A DNA stretch of 64,000 nt from Parabacteroides chongii. GTDB taxonomy: Bacteria; Bacteroidota; Bacteroidia; Bacteroidales; Tannerellaceae. The stretch's first letter is position 1. Each line of letters begins with the position of its first letter. The stretch covers positions 1,830,501 to 1,894,500 of the forward strand of contig NZ_CP120849.1 in the NCBI RefSeq assembly GCF_029581355.1, read 5' to 3'. Positions 52,263-62,066 of this stretch are shown one piece after another. The translations under genes were made by a program, and so were the position numbers. The notes beneath the pieces are model-generated. The model did no database searches, had not been told where the DNA came from, and worked only from the letters and a program-made list of their open reading frames with translations.

Positions 52263-53870
52263 ATGGCTAATTTAGATTTAAGCAAGTACGGAATCACTGG
52301 TGTAACAGAAATCTTACACAATCCGTCTTATGATGTTCTGTTCGCAGAAGAAACAAAACCGTCTTTGGAAGGTTTTGAAAAAGGTCAGGTAACAGAACTG
52401 GGTGCTGTAAACGTAATGACTGGTGTTTACACAGGTCGTTCACCTAAGGATAAATTCTTTGTAAAGAATGAAGCCAGCGAAGACTCTGTATGGTGGACTT
52501 CTGAAGAATATAAAAACGATAACAAGCCTTGTACTGAAGAAGCATGGGCAGATCTGAAAGCTAAAGCTGTTAAGGAATTGTCTAACAAACGTTTGTTCGT
52601 TGTCGATACATTCTGCGGTGCAAACGAAGCAACTCGTATGAAAGTTCGTTTCATCATGGAAGTAGCTTGGCAGGCACATTTCGTAACTAACATGTTCATC
52701 CGTCCGACAGCTGAAGAACTGGCTAACTACGGTGAACCTGATTTCGTTTGCTTCAACGCTTCTAAAGCTAAAGTTGACAACTACAAAGAACTGGGTCTGA
52801 ACTCTGAAACTGCTACAGTTTTCAACCTGAAGACTAAAGAACAGGTTATCCTGAACACTTGGTACGGTGGTGAAATGAAGAAAGGTATGTTCTCTATCAT
52901 GAACTACATGAACCCGCTTCGTGGTATCGCTTCTATGCACTGCTCTGCTAACACAGATAAAGAAGGAACTAGCTCAGCTATCTTCTTCGGTCTGTCCGGT
53001 ACAGGTAAGACTACTTTGTCTACTGACCCGAAACGTCTGTTGATCGGTGATGACGAACACGGATGGGATAACGAAGGTGTATTCAACTACGAAGGTGGTT
53101 GCTATGCTAAGGTTATCAACCTGGATAAGGAAAGCGAACCGGATATCTACAACGCTATCAAACGCGATGCTCTGTTGGAAAACGTAACAGTTGCTGCTGA
53201 CGGTACAATCGATTTCGCTGATAAGAGCGTAACAGAAAACACTCGTGTTTCTTATCCGATCTATCATATCGAAAACATCGTTAAGCCGGTATCTAAAGGC
53301 CCGCACGCAAAACAGGTTATCTTCCTGTCTGCTGATGCATTCGGTGTATTGCCTCCGGTATCTATCCTGAACCCGGAACAGACTCAGTATTACTTCCTTT
53401 CTGGTTTCACAGCTAAATTGGCTGGTACAGAACGTGGTATCACTGAACCGACTCCTACATTCTCTGCTTGTTTCGGTGCTGCTTTCTTGTCATTGCACCC
53501 GACTAAATACGGCGAAGAATTGGTTAAGAAAATGGAAATGACCGGTGCTAAGGCTTATCTGGTTAACACTGGATGGAATGGTTCTGGCAAACGTATCTCT
53601 ATCAAAGATACAAGAGGTATCATCGACGCTATCCTGGATGGTTCTATCGACAAAGCTCCGACTAAGGTTATTCCTTACTTCGACTTCGTTGTTCCGACAG
53701 AATTGCCGAACGTTGATCCGAAGATCCTTGATCCTCGCGACACTTACGCTGACGCTGCTCAGTGGGATGAAAAAGCAAAAGACCTGGCTGGTCGTTTCAT
53801 CAAGAACTTTGCTAAGTTCACTGGAAACGAAGCAGGTAAGGCTTTGGTTGCTGCTGGTCCGAAATTGTAA
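52263..53870 (+). CDS. pckA: Phosphoenolpyruvate carboxykinase (ATP)
   Basis: ATP-type PEP carboxykinase of 535 aa. The substrate loop is TGRSPKDKF and the kinase P-loop GLSGTGKT is at 243-250. The metal-binding DDEHGWD and the [16 protein letters not shown] and [10 protein letters not shown] regions follow. In gut Bacteroidetes it usually runs in the carboxylating direction, fixing CO2 on PEP to oxaloacetate on the way to succinate and gaining ATP (family/physiology knowledge). Codons are strongly biased (CTG, AAC, GGT, CGT), unlike neighbours, indicating very high expression. Confidence 0.97.
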   Translation: MANLDLSKYGITGVTEILHNPSYDVLFAEETKPSLEGFEKGQVTELGAVNVMTGVYTGRSPKDKFFVKNEASEDSVWWTSEEYKNDNKPCTEEAWADLKAKAVKELSNKRLFVVDTFCGANEATRMKVRFIMEVAWQAHFVTNMFIRPTAEELANYGEPDFVCFNASKAKVDNYKELGLNSETATVFNLKTKEQVILNTWYGGEMKKGMFSIMNYMNPLRGIASMHCSANTDKEGTSSAIFFGLSGTGKTTLSTDPKRLLIGDDEHGWDNEGVFNYEGGCYAKVINLDKESEPDIYNAIKRDALLENVTVAADGTIDFADKSVTENTRVSYPIYHIENIVKPVSKGPHAKQVIFLSADAFGVLPPVSILNPEQTQYYFLSGFTAKLAGTERGITEPTPTFSACFGAAFLSLHPTKYGEELVKKMEMTGAKAYLVNTGWNGSGKRISIKDTRGIIDAILDGSIDKAPTKVIPYFDFVVPTELPNVDPKILDPRDTYADAAQWDEKAKDLAGRFIKNFAKFTGNEAGKALVAAGPKL

Positions 53871-53915
53871 TTTACAGATTCAGGGCTATATAACCTGGAT
53901 TAAGTATAAAAAATC

Positions 53916-53948
53916 AAAAAGCGTAGAACATTTTGTTCTGCGCTTTTT
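53916..53948 (+). terminator. Intrinsic terminator after pckA
   Basis: A 15-bp stem with one mismatch (AAAAAGCGTAGAACA / TGTTCTGCGCTTTTT), a 3-nt loop and a T8 run: a textbook rho-independent terminator. Confidence 0.9.
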
Positions 53949-54048
53949 TTATATATCTATATTAATTTTATCATAAATGTTAGTTTGTTTTAAAATCTAT
54001 TATTATCTTTACCCCAAATTATCCGTTATTGTGGGGTTTAAAGGTAGA

Positions 54049-55149
54049 ATGATAAAGCATTTATTATTGATTTTCGGAGTCGCATTGTTTTTGTCGTCAT
54101 GCGGCAAGGACGTCTCTTACCGAATAGAAGGCAAATTGTCTAATTTGGAAGATGAGACGTTGTATGCTGTTTTTGAAAATGACAATTACAAGGTCGTCGA
54201 TACCATCACGTGTGAAAAACCCGGACAATTCTCTTTGAAACGCAATGAAGGTGATTTCAATACGGTCACAATCTTCTTCGATAACAAGAAAAGCTGGACT
54301 ACGGCTTACCTGATCAAAGGTGAAAAAATAACCATTAGCGGTGATGCTCTTTATCCGTCTCTGTTGCAGGTAAAAGGCGGACGGATCAACGATCAGTTGA
54401 ACTCCTACAAGAAGAGTATCAGTCCCTTGCTGAAGGAACAAGCGGATCTGTTCAAGATTTTGACGAATAAGGGAAGCTATACGAATACAACGGAGGAAAC
54501 CGATATCCCGTCTCGTCTGACCAATGTGAATCATACGTTGTCGGAACGGGCCATGGAATACATACAGGCGCATCCCGATGAGGAGGCTTCGGCTGTTTTA
54601 CTGCAATATTACTTCATGAATCCGGATGACACCCGAAAGCTGGATGAGTTACTGGCGGTGCTGAGTCCGAAGTTGAACAATTTCTATCTGATACGTAAAC
54701 TGCAGGAATATAGTGCCAAGGCACAGCGTACCTTGTTGGGTGCGGAAGCCCCCGGCTTTCATGTAAAGAACGTATACGGACAAACTGTGAGTCTGGACTC
54801 ATTCCCGCAACGTTATTTGCTGCTTGCTTTTACGGCTCCCTGGTGCGATATGTGCCAGACGGAAGACCTGTTTTTGGATAAAGTCGCAATGAAATATCCG
54901 AAAGAGAAAGTGGATATGCTGCTGATCAGCCTGGACGACGACCCGAAGGAAGTCCGCAAGCTGCTGGCTAAAGACAGTATCGACTGGAACCTGGTGACCG
55001 ACTCTGCCGGACAGGCAACGATGTTGGTCGACCTCTATAATGTAAACGCACTTCCCCGCTGTTTCCTGATCGATGAAGAAGGAAAGATCGTCATGAAGAC
55101 GGACAACGGTGTGGAAATAGAACAAACACTTGAAAAACTGATAGAGTGA
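54049..55149 (+). CDS. Thiol-disulfide oxidoreductase lipoprotein (TlpA/ResA-like with DUF4369-type N-domain)
   Basis: Lipoprotein of 366 aa from the ATG at 54049, with lipobox FLSSC. The N-terminal beta-rich region (YRIEGKLSNLEDETLYAVFEND to GEKITISGDALYP) matches the DUF4369-type domain that precedes many Bacteroidetes thioredoxins. A helical linker follows, then a C-terminal thioredoxin domain (from about residue 235) with active-site WCDMC and the cis-Pro region NALPRCFLID. It reduces or isomerises disulfides in the periplasm. A small palindrome ACCCCA / TGGGGT lies just upstream (54011-54037). Confidence 0.88.
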   Translation: MIKHLLLIFGVALFLSSCGKDVSYRIEGKLSNLEDETLYAVFENDNYKVVDTITCEKPGQFSLKRNEGDFNTVTIFFDNKKSWTTAYLIKGEKITISGDALYPSLLQVKGGRINDQLNSYKKSISPLLKEQADLFKILTNKGSYTNTTEETDIPSRLTNVNHTLSERAMEYIQAHPDEEASAVLLQYYFMNPDDTRKLDELLAVLSPKLNNFYLIRKLQEYSAKAQRTLLGAEAPGFHVKNVYGQTVSLDSFPQRYLLLAFTAPWCDMCQTEDLFLDKVAMKYPKEKVDMLLISLDDDPKEVRKLLAKDSIDWNLVTDSAGQATMLVDLYNVNALPRCFLIDEEGKIVMKTDNGVEIEQTLEKLIE

Positions 55150-55190
55150 TGAAATAACGAATTATAAACTTTCAACCAAAATCATTAATT

Positions 55191-56729
55191 ATGTTAGTCA
55201 AATCGTATGCCGCCGCGGTGCAGGGCATCTCTGCAACCATTGTCACCATTGAAGTCAATTGTACGAAGGGAATCCAGTTCTTTTTGGTCGGTCTCCCCGA
55301 TATCGCCGTACGCGAAAGTCACGAACGTATCATCTCTGCCCTTCAAGTGAGCGGATATAAATTCCCCCGTAATCGTATTGTGATCAATATGGCGCCTGCC
55401 GATATCCGGAAAGAAGGTTCTGCCTATGATCTGCCGCTGGCTGTCGGCATATTGGCTGCTGCTGAAGAGCTGGATGCTTCCCGGCTGGATCAATTCATCC
55501 TGATGGGAGAACTCTCGCTCGACGGGAGCCTGCAGCCGGTGAAAGGGGTGTTGCCTATCGCCATCAAAGCGAGGGAAGAGGGCTTCAAGGGCTTTATTCT
55601 TCCTAAACAGAATGCACGAGAAGCTGCGGTAGTGAATAATCTGGAGGTGTACGGGGCTTCGACCATCAAAGAGGTAATCGAGTTCATGAGTGGAAAGCGT
55701 GAACTGCAGCCGACTGTCGTGAACACGAGGGAAGAATTTTATGCCCGCCAGGAACAGTTTGAGTTCGATTTCTCCGATGTACGCGGGCAGGAGAGTGTCA
55801 AGCGTGCCTTGGAAGTGGCGGCTGCCGGTGGTCATAACCTGCTGATGATAGGTGCACCGGGAAGCGGCAAGTCGATGCTGGCAAAACGGTTGCCGACTAT
55901 TCTTCCGCCGTTCACCTTGCATGAATCGCTGGAGACAACGAAGATCCATTCTGTAGCGGGAAAGATAGGGGTGGAGACTTCCCTGATGGTACAGCGTCCG
56001 TTCCGTTCGCCGCATCATACCATTTCGAATGTGGCGATGGTAGGCGGGGGAGCTTATCCGCAACCGGGAGAGGTCAGCCTGGCTCATAATGGGGTACTGT
56101 TTCTCGATGAGTTGCCGGAGTTCAACCGGAGTGTGCTCGAAGTGATGCGTCAGCCGCTGGAGGATCGCAAGATCACGGTTTCGCGTGCCCGTTTCTCGGT
56201 CGATTATCCCGCCAGCTTTATGCTGGTCGCTTCGATGAATCCTTGCCCGTGCGGTTATTACAACCATCCCGACCGGCCTTGTCTCTGTCCTCCGGGAGCG
56301 GTACAGAAATACATGAACCGTGTTTCGGGACCGTTGCTCGACCGTATCGACATACAGGTGGAGATCGTTCCCGTGCCTTTTGAGAAGATTTCCGAACAAC
56401 GTCCGTCCGAACCCAGTCTGGCTGTTCGTGAACGGGTTATCAAGGCACGTGCTATCCAGGAAAAGCGTTTTGCCGATTATGAAGGTATCTATTGCAACGC
56501 CCAGATGACTACGCCGCTTCTGCATAAATATGCCGTGCCCGATGCTGCCTGTCTGGCCTTGCTCAAAACCGCCATGCAGCGTCTGAGCCTGTCCGCCCGT
56601 GCCTACGACCGTATCTTGAAAGTCTCCCGCACCATTGCCGACCTCGATGCCTCCGAAAACATCGAGACCCGCCATCTCGCCGAAGCCATCAATTATCGAA
56701 ACCTCGACAGGGAGAGTTGGGGACTGTAG
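55191..56729 (+). CDS. YifB/ComM-family Mg-chelatase-like AAA+ ATPase
   Basis: Protein of 512 aa. Residues 1-170 form the Lon-like ChlI domain (VKSYAAAVQGISATIVTIEVN, GLPDIAVRESHERI). A AAA+ Mg-chelatase domain follows with Walker A GAPGSGKSMLAK, Walker B GVLFLDELPEF and a zinc-type cysteine cluster in NPCPCGYYNHPDRPCLCPP. The C-terminal helical domain ends ENIETRHLAEAINYRNLD. ComM is a hexameric helicase that promotes branch migration during natural transformation. The family is also present in species without known competence. Confidence 0.93.
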   Translation: MLVKSYAAAVQGISATIVTIEVNCTKGIQFFLVGLPDIAVRESHERIISALQVSGYKFPRNRIVINMAPADIRKEGSAYDLPLAVGILAAAEELDASRLDQFILMGELSLDGSLQPVKGVLPIAIKAREEGFKGFILPKQNAREAAVVNNLEVYGASTIKEVIEFMSGKRELQPTVVNTREEFYARQEQFEFDFSDVRGQESVKRALEVAAAGGHNLLMIGAPGSGKSMLAKRLPTILPPFTLHESLETTKIHSVAGKIGVETSLMVQRPFRSPHHTISNVAMVGGGAYPQPGEVSLAHNGVLFLDELPEFNRSVLEVMRQPLEDRKITVSRARFSVDYPASFMLVASMNPCPCGYYNHPDRPCLCPPGAVQKYMNRVSGPLLDRIDIQVEIVPVPFEKISEQRPSEPSLAVRERVIKARAIQEKRFADYEGIYCNAQMTTPLLHKYAVPDAACLALLKTAMQRLSLSARAYDRILKVSRTIADLDASENIETRHLAEAINYRNLDRESWGL

Positions 56730-56864
56730 AAATTTAAGGAAGACTATTTCTACCAGGATGATACTATTGCGTCGCTTCCTAAGTAAATTGGGTAATATAC
56801 CATTCACCTATCACCTTTTCATACTCGCTTTTTGATTATCATGGGCTTATGGGTGAATGGATGG

Positions 56865-57312
56865 GGTGAACGGTTCTATAAAAAGGTGAATGGTTGGTTC
56901 GAACCCTTCATCTTTTTAAAATGAACCCTTCTGGCAATTAAAAAGTATCTTGCTTTTGGTTACTTGTTGCTATCAAACACGTTACTAATTAACTCTTTAG
57001 ATATTACTTTCGGTCTTTAGAACCTCTGTCGTTAAGCTTTGCGACCTTTGTCGTTAAGCTTTGTGACCATGCTCGTTAAGCTTGCCGACCTTGGTCGGTA
57101 AGAATAGATGTTATGACGTTTGACTTAATCGTTCCTGACTTTCTGTTTGGTGAGCAATACTATGAGTAATAAAAATAAGTAATCTAAAAAATGAGAGTGA
57201 ACGGTTTATGCGAACCATTCACTTTTTTGAGCAACCGTTCACCTGTTAAAATGATATGTTATATGTTGATATTTAGTTGAATATGTTTGTTATGGTGAAC
57301 GGTGAACGGTTT
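56865..57312. repeat. Dispersed GGTGAAYGGTT motifs
   Basis: In the 625-bp gap between convergent genes, the motif GGTGAACGGTT or a near variant occurs at least six times in both orientations: 56865, 56885, 57196, 57213 (reverse), 57233 (reverse) and 57301, with a partial copy at 57294. Copies 57196-57222 can pair into a hairpin followed by T6, a possible terminator for the ComM-type gene. Otherwise no gene is seen in 56730-57354. Confidence 0.65.
57022..57103. repeat. 22-bp-period tandem array (array 2)
   Basis: Units 57022-57043, 57044-57065 and 57066-57087 plus a partial unit to 57103, in exact 22-bp register. The shared core is GTCGTTAAGCTTTG, near-palindromic around AAGCTT. The last junction forms a perfect palindrome CCGACC-TT-GGTCGG (57085-57098). 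There are no unique spacers, so it is not CRISPR. It shares period and GTCG/AAGCTT elements with array 1 at 29465. Confidence 0.8.
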
Positions 57313-57354
57313 AATCCTGTTTTATCATGTAGAGGCGGTAGTTCTCACAGAACT

Positions 57355-58209
57355 TCAACTATTCCGGTATTCCAACGGGCTGATACCCACATGTCGTTTA
57401 AAATATTTGCCGAAGAAGGACATGTTTGTGAAGTTCAGCGAATAGGCGATATCTTGCACCGAAGTCTCGGTTGATTTCAACTGGGCTTTGGCATCCATGA
57501 TGACCATCGATGCGATGATATCGATGCAGGTTTTTCCTGTGGCTTGCCGGATCGTTGTACTTAAATGAGCCTGTGTAATTCCCAGTTTATCAGCATAGAA
57601 GGATACGTTTCGTTCCTGACTGTAATGTTGCATGACCAGTTGTGTAAACTCGTGTGCGATCTGTTCACTTTTTCCTAAAACTGTTTTTTTAGTTCGTAAA
57701 TCCTTATACAAATCGCCTAGTCCGTGGATCAAGGTGAAGAACATATGTTTGGTAACCTCTCTGCTGATTTTTCCGTAACAAGTGATATAGGTCCTGGCCA
57801 GCAGATCCATATGGTCGCGGAAGATTTGGGCAACTTCTTCTTTCAACGGGAAAACCGGTGAGGTCTTTATCGTATAGAAGATGTCGAGAGTCGATTTGAT
57901 AATATTGGTTGATGTAATGAACTGGGAGGAATAGCCTATGAAATAGATCTTTAGCTCTCCTGTTACTTTCAGTATCTGGAGAATACTTCCCGGCAGGATG
58001 GTCACGAAGTCGTTTGCTTTTACCTGGTAGGTCGTAGCATCGATTGAAGCCTCGATTTCTCCTGCCATGCAGAGCACGAAGATACCAGCTTTCAACCGGC
58101 AGGGGAAATTCGTGTACATATTCAGTATTTCGGGGCTGATATCTTTCCCGACAATCCAGTCTTCGGGGATGTCGAGTTTGGGTAGCTCCTTAGCTGTATT
58201 TGTGTCCAT
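57355..58209 (-). CDS. AraC-family transcriptional regulator
   Basis: Regulator of 284 aa from the ATG at 58209; a TTG at 58233 would overlap the -7 box at 58231-58238 and is rejected. The N-terminal cupin-like sensor domain (IFVLCMAGEIEASIDATTYQV) precedes the C-terminal double helix-turn-helix. The second AraC helix region reads VQDIAYSLNFTNMSFFGKYFKRHVGISPLEYR, the family signature. It is transcribed away from the DUF4493 lipoprotein cluster across a 288-bp gap and is the obvious candidate regulator of it. Confidence 0.9.
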   Translation of the reverse strand: MDTNTAKELPKLDIPEDWIVGKDISPEILNMYTNFPCRLKAGIFVLCMAGEIEASIDATTYQVKANDFVTILPGSILQILKVTGELKIYFIGYSSQFITSTNIIKSTLDIFYTIKTSPVFPLKEEVAQIFRDHMDLLARTYITCYGKISREVTKHMFFTLIHGLGDLYKDLRTKKTVLGKSEQIAHEFTQLVMQHYSQERNVSFYADKLGITQAHLSTTIRQATGKTCIDIIASMVIMDAKAQLKSTETSVQDIAYSLNFTNMSFFGKYFKRHVGISPLEYRNS

Positions 58210-58497
58210 TTGCTTGTTTTTATATAGCTGCAAATGTATTCATTATTTTTCAAAGGCTGATCTGTTTTCTTATAAATAGAACACTGGAATATCTCCTTTC
58301 TGTACCATATCATATATAATAAAGAAAGTTAGTTAATATGTTTTAAGACATGTCTAAAAAAAAGGACAGCAAATCGTATAAATAGACCTTGTGAGGTTCC
58401 GAAATTCGGAGTTAATTTGTCCCCGATAAAAAATGCATAGGTACTAGTATATAATATTAAGGTTAGGAAATAACCATAAAATAGATATAAGAGGGAA
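58210..58497. promoter_or_regulatory. Divergent region between the AraC gene and the lipoprotein cluster
   Basis: An exact minus-strand -7 box TACATTTG at 58231-58238 gives the AraC gene a leader of roughly 15-20 nt. Two palindromes lie on the lipoprotein side: AGACATGTCT (58346-58355) and TCCGAA-A-TTCGGA (58398-58410). A TTTG at 58416-58419 may be a -33 box for the lipoproteins. No gene is seen. Confidence 0.45.
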
Positions 58498-61269
58498 ATG
58501 GAAATGAAGAGAAGACATAGTTCTGCGAGAGCTATGGCGTTGTTTACGTATATTTCTGTATTAATATTAAGTCTGTCTGCTTGTGATGAGGAAGGTCATT
58601 CTTCCAAATCGGGAAAACTACGTTTGAGTCTGACCGCTGATACCACTTCCCTGAAGAAAGGTATCGACTCGGGTATCACCAAAGCGGTTTCGGACGAGTT
58701 CACGCAATTCCTTACTACAGAAGATTATCGGATATTGATTGTTACCGACAAAGACACCACAAAATCATACGACCGCTTCGACCAGATGCCGTCTGAGATC
58801 GAACTGCCCGAAGGTGCTTACACCCTGGTTGCCTCCAAAGGGAACAATCTCCCTGCTGAATTTGAGAATCCTTATTTCGAGGGGAGTACTGCCTTTACCG
58901 TAAAAGAGGGGATGAGTACGCCGCTGGAGGTGACGGCGACATTGGGGAATGCACGGATCACGGCTGAATATACCGATGATTTTAAGGAAGCATATTCCGA
59001 TTATACCGTTTTGCTGAGTTCTTCGTATACGACGGCTGATTTAGAGATTGTCAAAGGCGAAACGCGTCCGGCATATATGCAGGTGGACAAGGACGGAACG
59101 AATATCGCTATCGGTATCAAACTGAAGAAAATAACTGAAGAGACGGAGAAAACATATTACGTACCGACTGCATTGAAGCTGGAACGCCGGCAGAATGTCC
59201 GTCTGGTGTTCAAGACGGATGGAGAAGCGCTGGATGGAATCGGGCTGGACATTGTATTGGATGATACGATGGAGGAAGTGACGATGACGACGGAGATTCC
59301 GGATTTTATGTGGAAGCCGTTTAAGGAGCCGACGCTGACGGCTATAGAGTTTGCCGATGGAGATGAGTTCGAGTTTCGATCAGGACTGTTTGAAGAGAAT
59401 CCTTATATCGGGATAAATATGGCAGGTGGTATAGGTTCTCTGAATATCAAATATTGGAAGGATGGAGAAGATGAAGAGGATGCAACGATCTATAATCTTG
59501 CCACTGATGCAGGAGTAAAAGCGGCCAAAGAAAACCATTATACCTGGACAGTCGGTGAAGAAACCGATGTCAATATGTCCAAGAAAAAAGCGAGCGTGCT
59601 TTATTTGAAAGAAGGTCTGAACAGTTTGCCTTCTTCTGATAAAGACTCATATATTTACCATTATAAGATTTATGGAACGGATGCTACCGGAAAGGCTAAA
59701 GAGTCGAATGTTATAACTTTTGATGCAAAAGTATTGCCGGCTGAGGCTCCGCAGATAATAGCAAAGCCTGATGACGAAAAGTTTGAAATAGTAGAGGGTG
59801 ATGAACTGGCGGCTGATTGGATGTTGTCATTTACGGCTACCGGTTTGATCGATGAAGAACAAACGAAGGTCGTTGTGAATGATGGAACATCAAATGTTGA
59901 ATATGCCTTTATGTCAGAGGCTGGAAGAGAAGCATTAAAGCAAGCTTTGGGTGTAGAAACAGAGATTACAAATAGTGCAAATGCGGTACTTGCTTTCCCT
60001 AAATCTTTTACAACTCTATTAAAAGCTCCGGAAACAGGTAGTAAGGATTATACGTTTACGTTCTATTTGAAAGATAAGAAGAATAAAGAAGATAAGTTGA
60101 CAAAAATAGTAACGGTACATGTACCTGAGCTTACATTGGAGACGACGGAAAATGATGCGTTTGCTAAACGTATTGTGTTGCGAGCGAAATTGGCAGAACA
60201 AGCAAATGTGAAGCATTTGAGTTTCCAATATAAATCGGTTAGTTCGAGTTGGTTATCAGTTACGTCATCTGGATTGAAACCTGACGGAGATGCCGTTGAC
60301 GGATTTGTTCAGTATGTAGATACATTGAAAGGCTTGGAAGCTTCATCGTTATATTCAGTTAGGGCGGTTTATAATTTGAATTCTTCTTATGAGCGTTTTA
60401 CTGATAGTAAAGATTTGATGACAGAAAAGATGCAAGGATTCAGTAATGGCAAGTTAATTGATCCGTTGGAAGATTGGAGTATTAAACCTGATAATAATCA
60501 ATCAACTTTGCCTGGATATGATACGGAGATAAAATTTGCGATTGCAGATTTGACATCAAGTGTCGGACCTCTTGCTGAACCTTATCGTTGCTGGGAAATT
60601 TGGCAATTAGCATCAGATTGGAATACTCTTAATGAGCTTACAACTTCGAGTGGTGAAACTAAAAATGATGGAATAAAGATAGGGGATGCAACCGGTAATA
60701 AGAAATGGACACGTTATGTTGCAAACTCAGGAACAATAAAGTCAGATGCCGGTTTTTCCGGTAATGCAGCCCTGATTCGTACGGTAGGTTGGGGAATAGG
60801 TTCTGCGGCAGCTTTCGATTTAGGATTCACACAAATTGGAGCTAAAGTTGAAAATAGCACACCTGGTGAACTATATCTTGGCTCTTACAATGGAGGTGCA
60901 CAATATGGTATACCTTTTACTTCTCGTCCTACAGGTTTTGCATTTTATTACAAATATGAAAATCTAATGAAGTCCAGTGATACATTTACTGCAGAGATCG
61001 TAGTTAAAGATGAAAAGGAGAATGATATTGTTGTAAAAACGTTTACTTCTTCGGAAGTTACTAGCGATTGGAAGAGACAAGTTGTCTATTTGGATTATAA
61101 GCAAGGTGCAGCGAAAGCAGGAACTATGTTTATACGTTTTGTCTCAGGTCAAGCTGGTGATTATGGAGTCTCAGATTTTCCAGTGAAACCTAATGCCCAA
61201 AATGTCAGCAACGGCGAGTACACAGGCAGTAATTTATACATTGACAACGTCGAACTAATATACGAATAA
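58498..61269 (+). CDS. Large DUF4493-type surface lipoprotein with C-terminal carbohydrate-binding-like domain
   Basis: Lipoprotein of 923 aa; the start may be 58498 or the ATG at 58504. Lipobox LSLSAC is followed by acidic DEEG, a surface-export-like signal. The N-terminal 250 residues form a DUF4493-type domain, with EGAYTLVASKGNNLPAEFENPYFEG and then FTVKEGMSTPLEVTATLGNARI; the same layout recurs in the next three genes. The middle holds repeated Ig-like beta domains. The last 250 residues (WSIKPDNNQSTLPGYD to NLYIDNVELIYE) look like a jelly-roll of the PCMD type. No enzymatic motif is seen; an adhesin or glycan-binding role is likely. Confidence 0.8.
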   Translation: MEMKRRHSSARAMALFTYISVLILSLSACDEEGHSSKSGKLRLSLTADTTSLKKGIDSGITKAVSDEFTQFLTTEDYRILIVTDKDTTKSYDRFDQMPSEIELPEGAYTLVASKGNNLPAEFENPYFEGSTAFTVKEGMSTPLEVTATLGNARITAEYTDDFKEAYSDYTVLLSSSYTTADLEIVKGETRPAYMQVDKDGTNIAIGIKLKKITEETEKTYYVPTALKLERRQNVRLVFKTDGEALDGIGLDIVLDDTMEEVTMTTEIPDFMWKPFKEPTLTAIEFADGDEFEFRSGLFEENPYIGINMAGGIGSLNIKYWKDGEDEEDATIYNLATDAGVKAAKENHYTWTVGEETDVNMSKKKASVLYLKEGLNSLPSSDKDSYIYHYKIYGTDATGKAKESNVITFDAKVLPAEAPQIIAKPDDEKFEIVEGDELAADWMLSFTATGLIDEEQTKVVVNDGTSNVEYAFMSEAGREALKQALGVETEITNSANAVLAFPKSFTTLLKAPETGSKDYTFTFYLKDKKNKEDKLTKIVTVHVPELTLETTENDAFAKRIVLRAKLAEQANVKHLSFQYKSVSSSWLSVTSSGLKPDGDAVDGFVQYVDTLKGLEASSLYSVRAVYNLNSSYERFTDSKDLMTEKMQGFSNGKLIDPLEDWSIKPDNNQSTLPGYDTEIKFAIADLTSSVGPLAEPYRCWEIWQLASDWNTLNELTTSSGETKNDGIKIGDATGNKKWTRYVANSGTIKSDAGFSGNAALIRTVGWGIGSAAAFDLGFTQIGAKVENSTPGELYLGSYNGGAQYGIPFTSRPTGFAFYYKYENLMKSSDTFTAEIVVKDEKENDIVVKTFTSSEVTSDWKRQVVYLDYKQGAAKAGTMFIRFVSGQAGDYGVSDFPVKPNAQNVSNGEYTGSNLYIDNVELIYE

Positions 61270-61276
61270 TCAAAAT

Positions 61277-62065
61277 ATGAAAAAGATATTATTATACACC
61301 TTACTATTCCCTCTTTTCACCGCTTTTACATCCTGCGGTGAAGATGCGGAAATGAACCGATCGTCTTATGTCGATGGTACAGGTGGATTGAGTTTAAAGA
61401 ATAACACTCCTACGCAGATCACTATTCCGGTGATTACGAAGAGTGCGGACTTTACCGATATAGAGGCAGATAATTTTTATGTCGGAATCCTGGATGAGAA
61501 TGGTGCGGCAGTGAAAGAGTTCGATACTTTCACTGATATGAAGGCCGCCGGTCTTCCGTTGATTCTTCCTTGTGGAGATTATTCAGCGATTGCCAGTTCC
61601 TATAAATTGGGAGAAACGAAAGTCTCCGACAAGCCTTATTTTGTAGAACAGCAGGAGTTTGTTATTGAAGAAAAGACAACGACTAATGTGGCTTTGAAAT
61701 GTACGTTTCAGAGTATCGGTGTCGAATTGGCTCTCTCCGAACAATTCAAAAAGAAGCTGGAAGAACAGCCGAATAACTACGATTACGAAGTGAAAGTATC
61801 TAACGGGGTAGCCGACTGGACGTTCTCGAAAGAAAAGACGGATGTAGGTTATTTCATAGACGCTTGCGATGAATTAGTGGTAAAGGTAAAAGTCCGTTTG
61901 GGTGATGATAAGTGGTATCCCGAACGTACTTATCGTGTAAAGAATGATGATAATAATCCGGCTACTTCTCCGAAGTTAGGCGAATATTATATCATTAATC
62001 TGGATGCAGGTGAAACCCCTGAAAAACTATCCTTACGAACAGTAACGCTTATTGATCAGGAATAA
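61277..62065 (+). CDS. DUF4493-type lipoprotein
   Basis: Lipoprotein of 262 aa with lipobox FTSC followed by GEDAEM. The single DUF4493-type domain has the same block order as its neighbours: FYVGILDENGAAVKEFDTF, then LILPCGDYSAIASSYKLG, then FVIEEKTTTNVALKCTFQSIGVELALSEQF. It is much shorter than the other members and carries no extra C-terminal domain. It lies 7 bp after the large lipoprotein gene and 1 bp before the next, in one operon. Confidence 0.82.
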   Translation: MKKILLYTLLFPLFTAFTSCGEDAEMNRSSYVDGTGGLSLKNNTPTQITIPVITKSADFTDIEADNFYVGILDENGAAVKEFDTFTDMKAAGLPLILPCGDYSAIASSYKLGETKVSDKPYFVEQQEFVIEEKTTTNVALKCTFQSIGVELALSEQFKKKLEEQPNNYDYEVKVSNGVADWTFSKEKTDVGYFIDACDELVVKVKVRLGDDKWYPERTYRVKNDDNNPATSPKLGEYYIINLDAGETPEKLSLRTVTLIDQE

Positions 62066-62066
62066 A

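Noticed and set aside
55194..56807. Long open frame (about 537 codons) on the minus strand
   Set aside because: It lies opposite the ComM-type gene, has no family features and is rich in His/Arg/Gln as expected from an antisense shadow of a codon-biased gene.
57022..57103. Possible CRISPR array or coding repeat
   Set aside because: Contiguous 22-bp units, no spacers, no open frame of note across the array.
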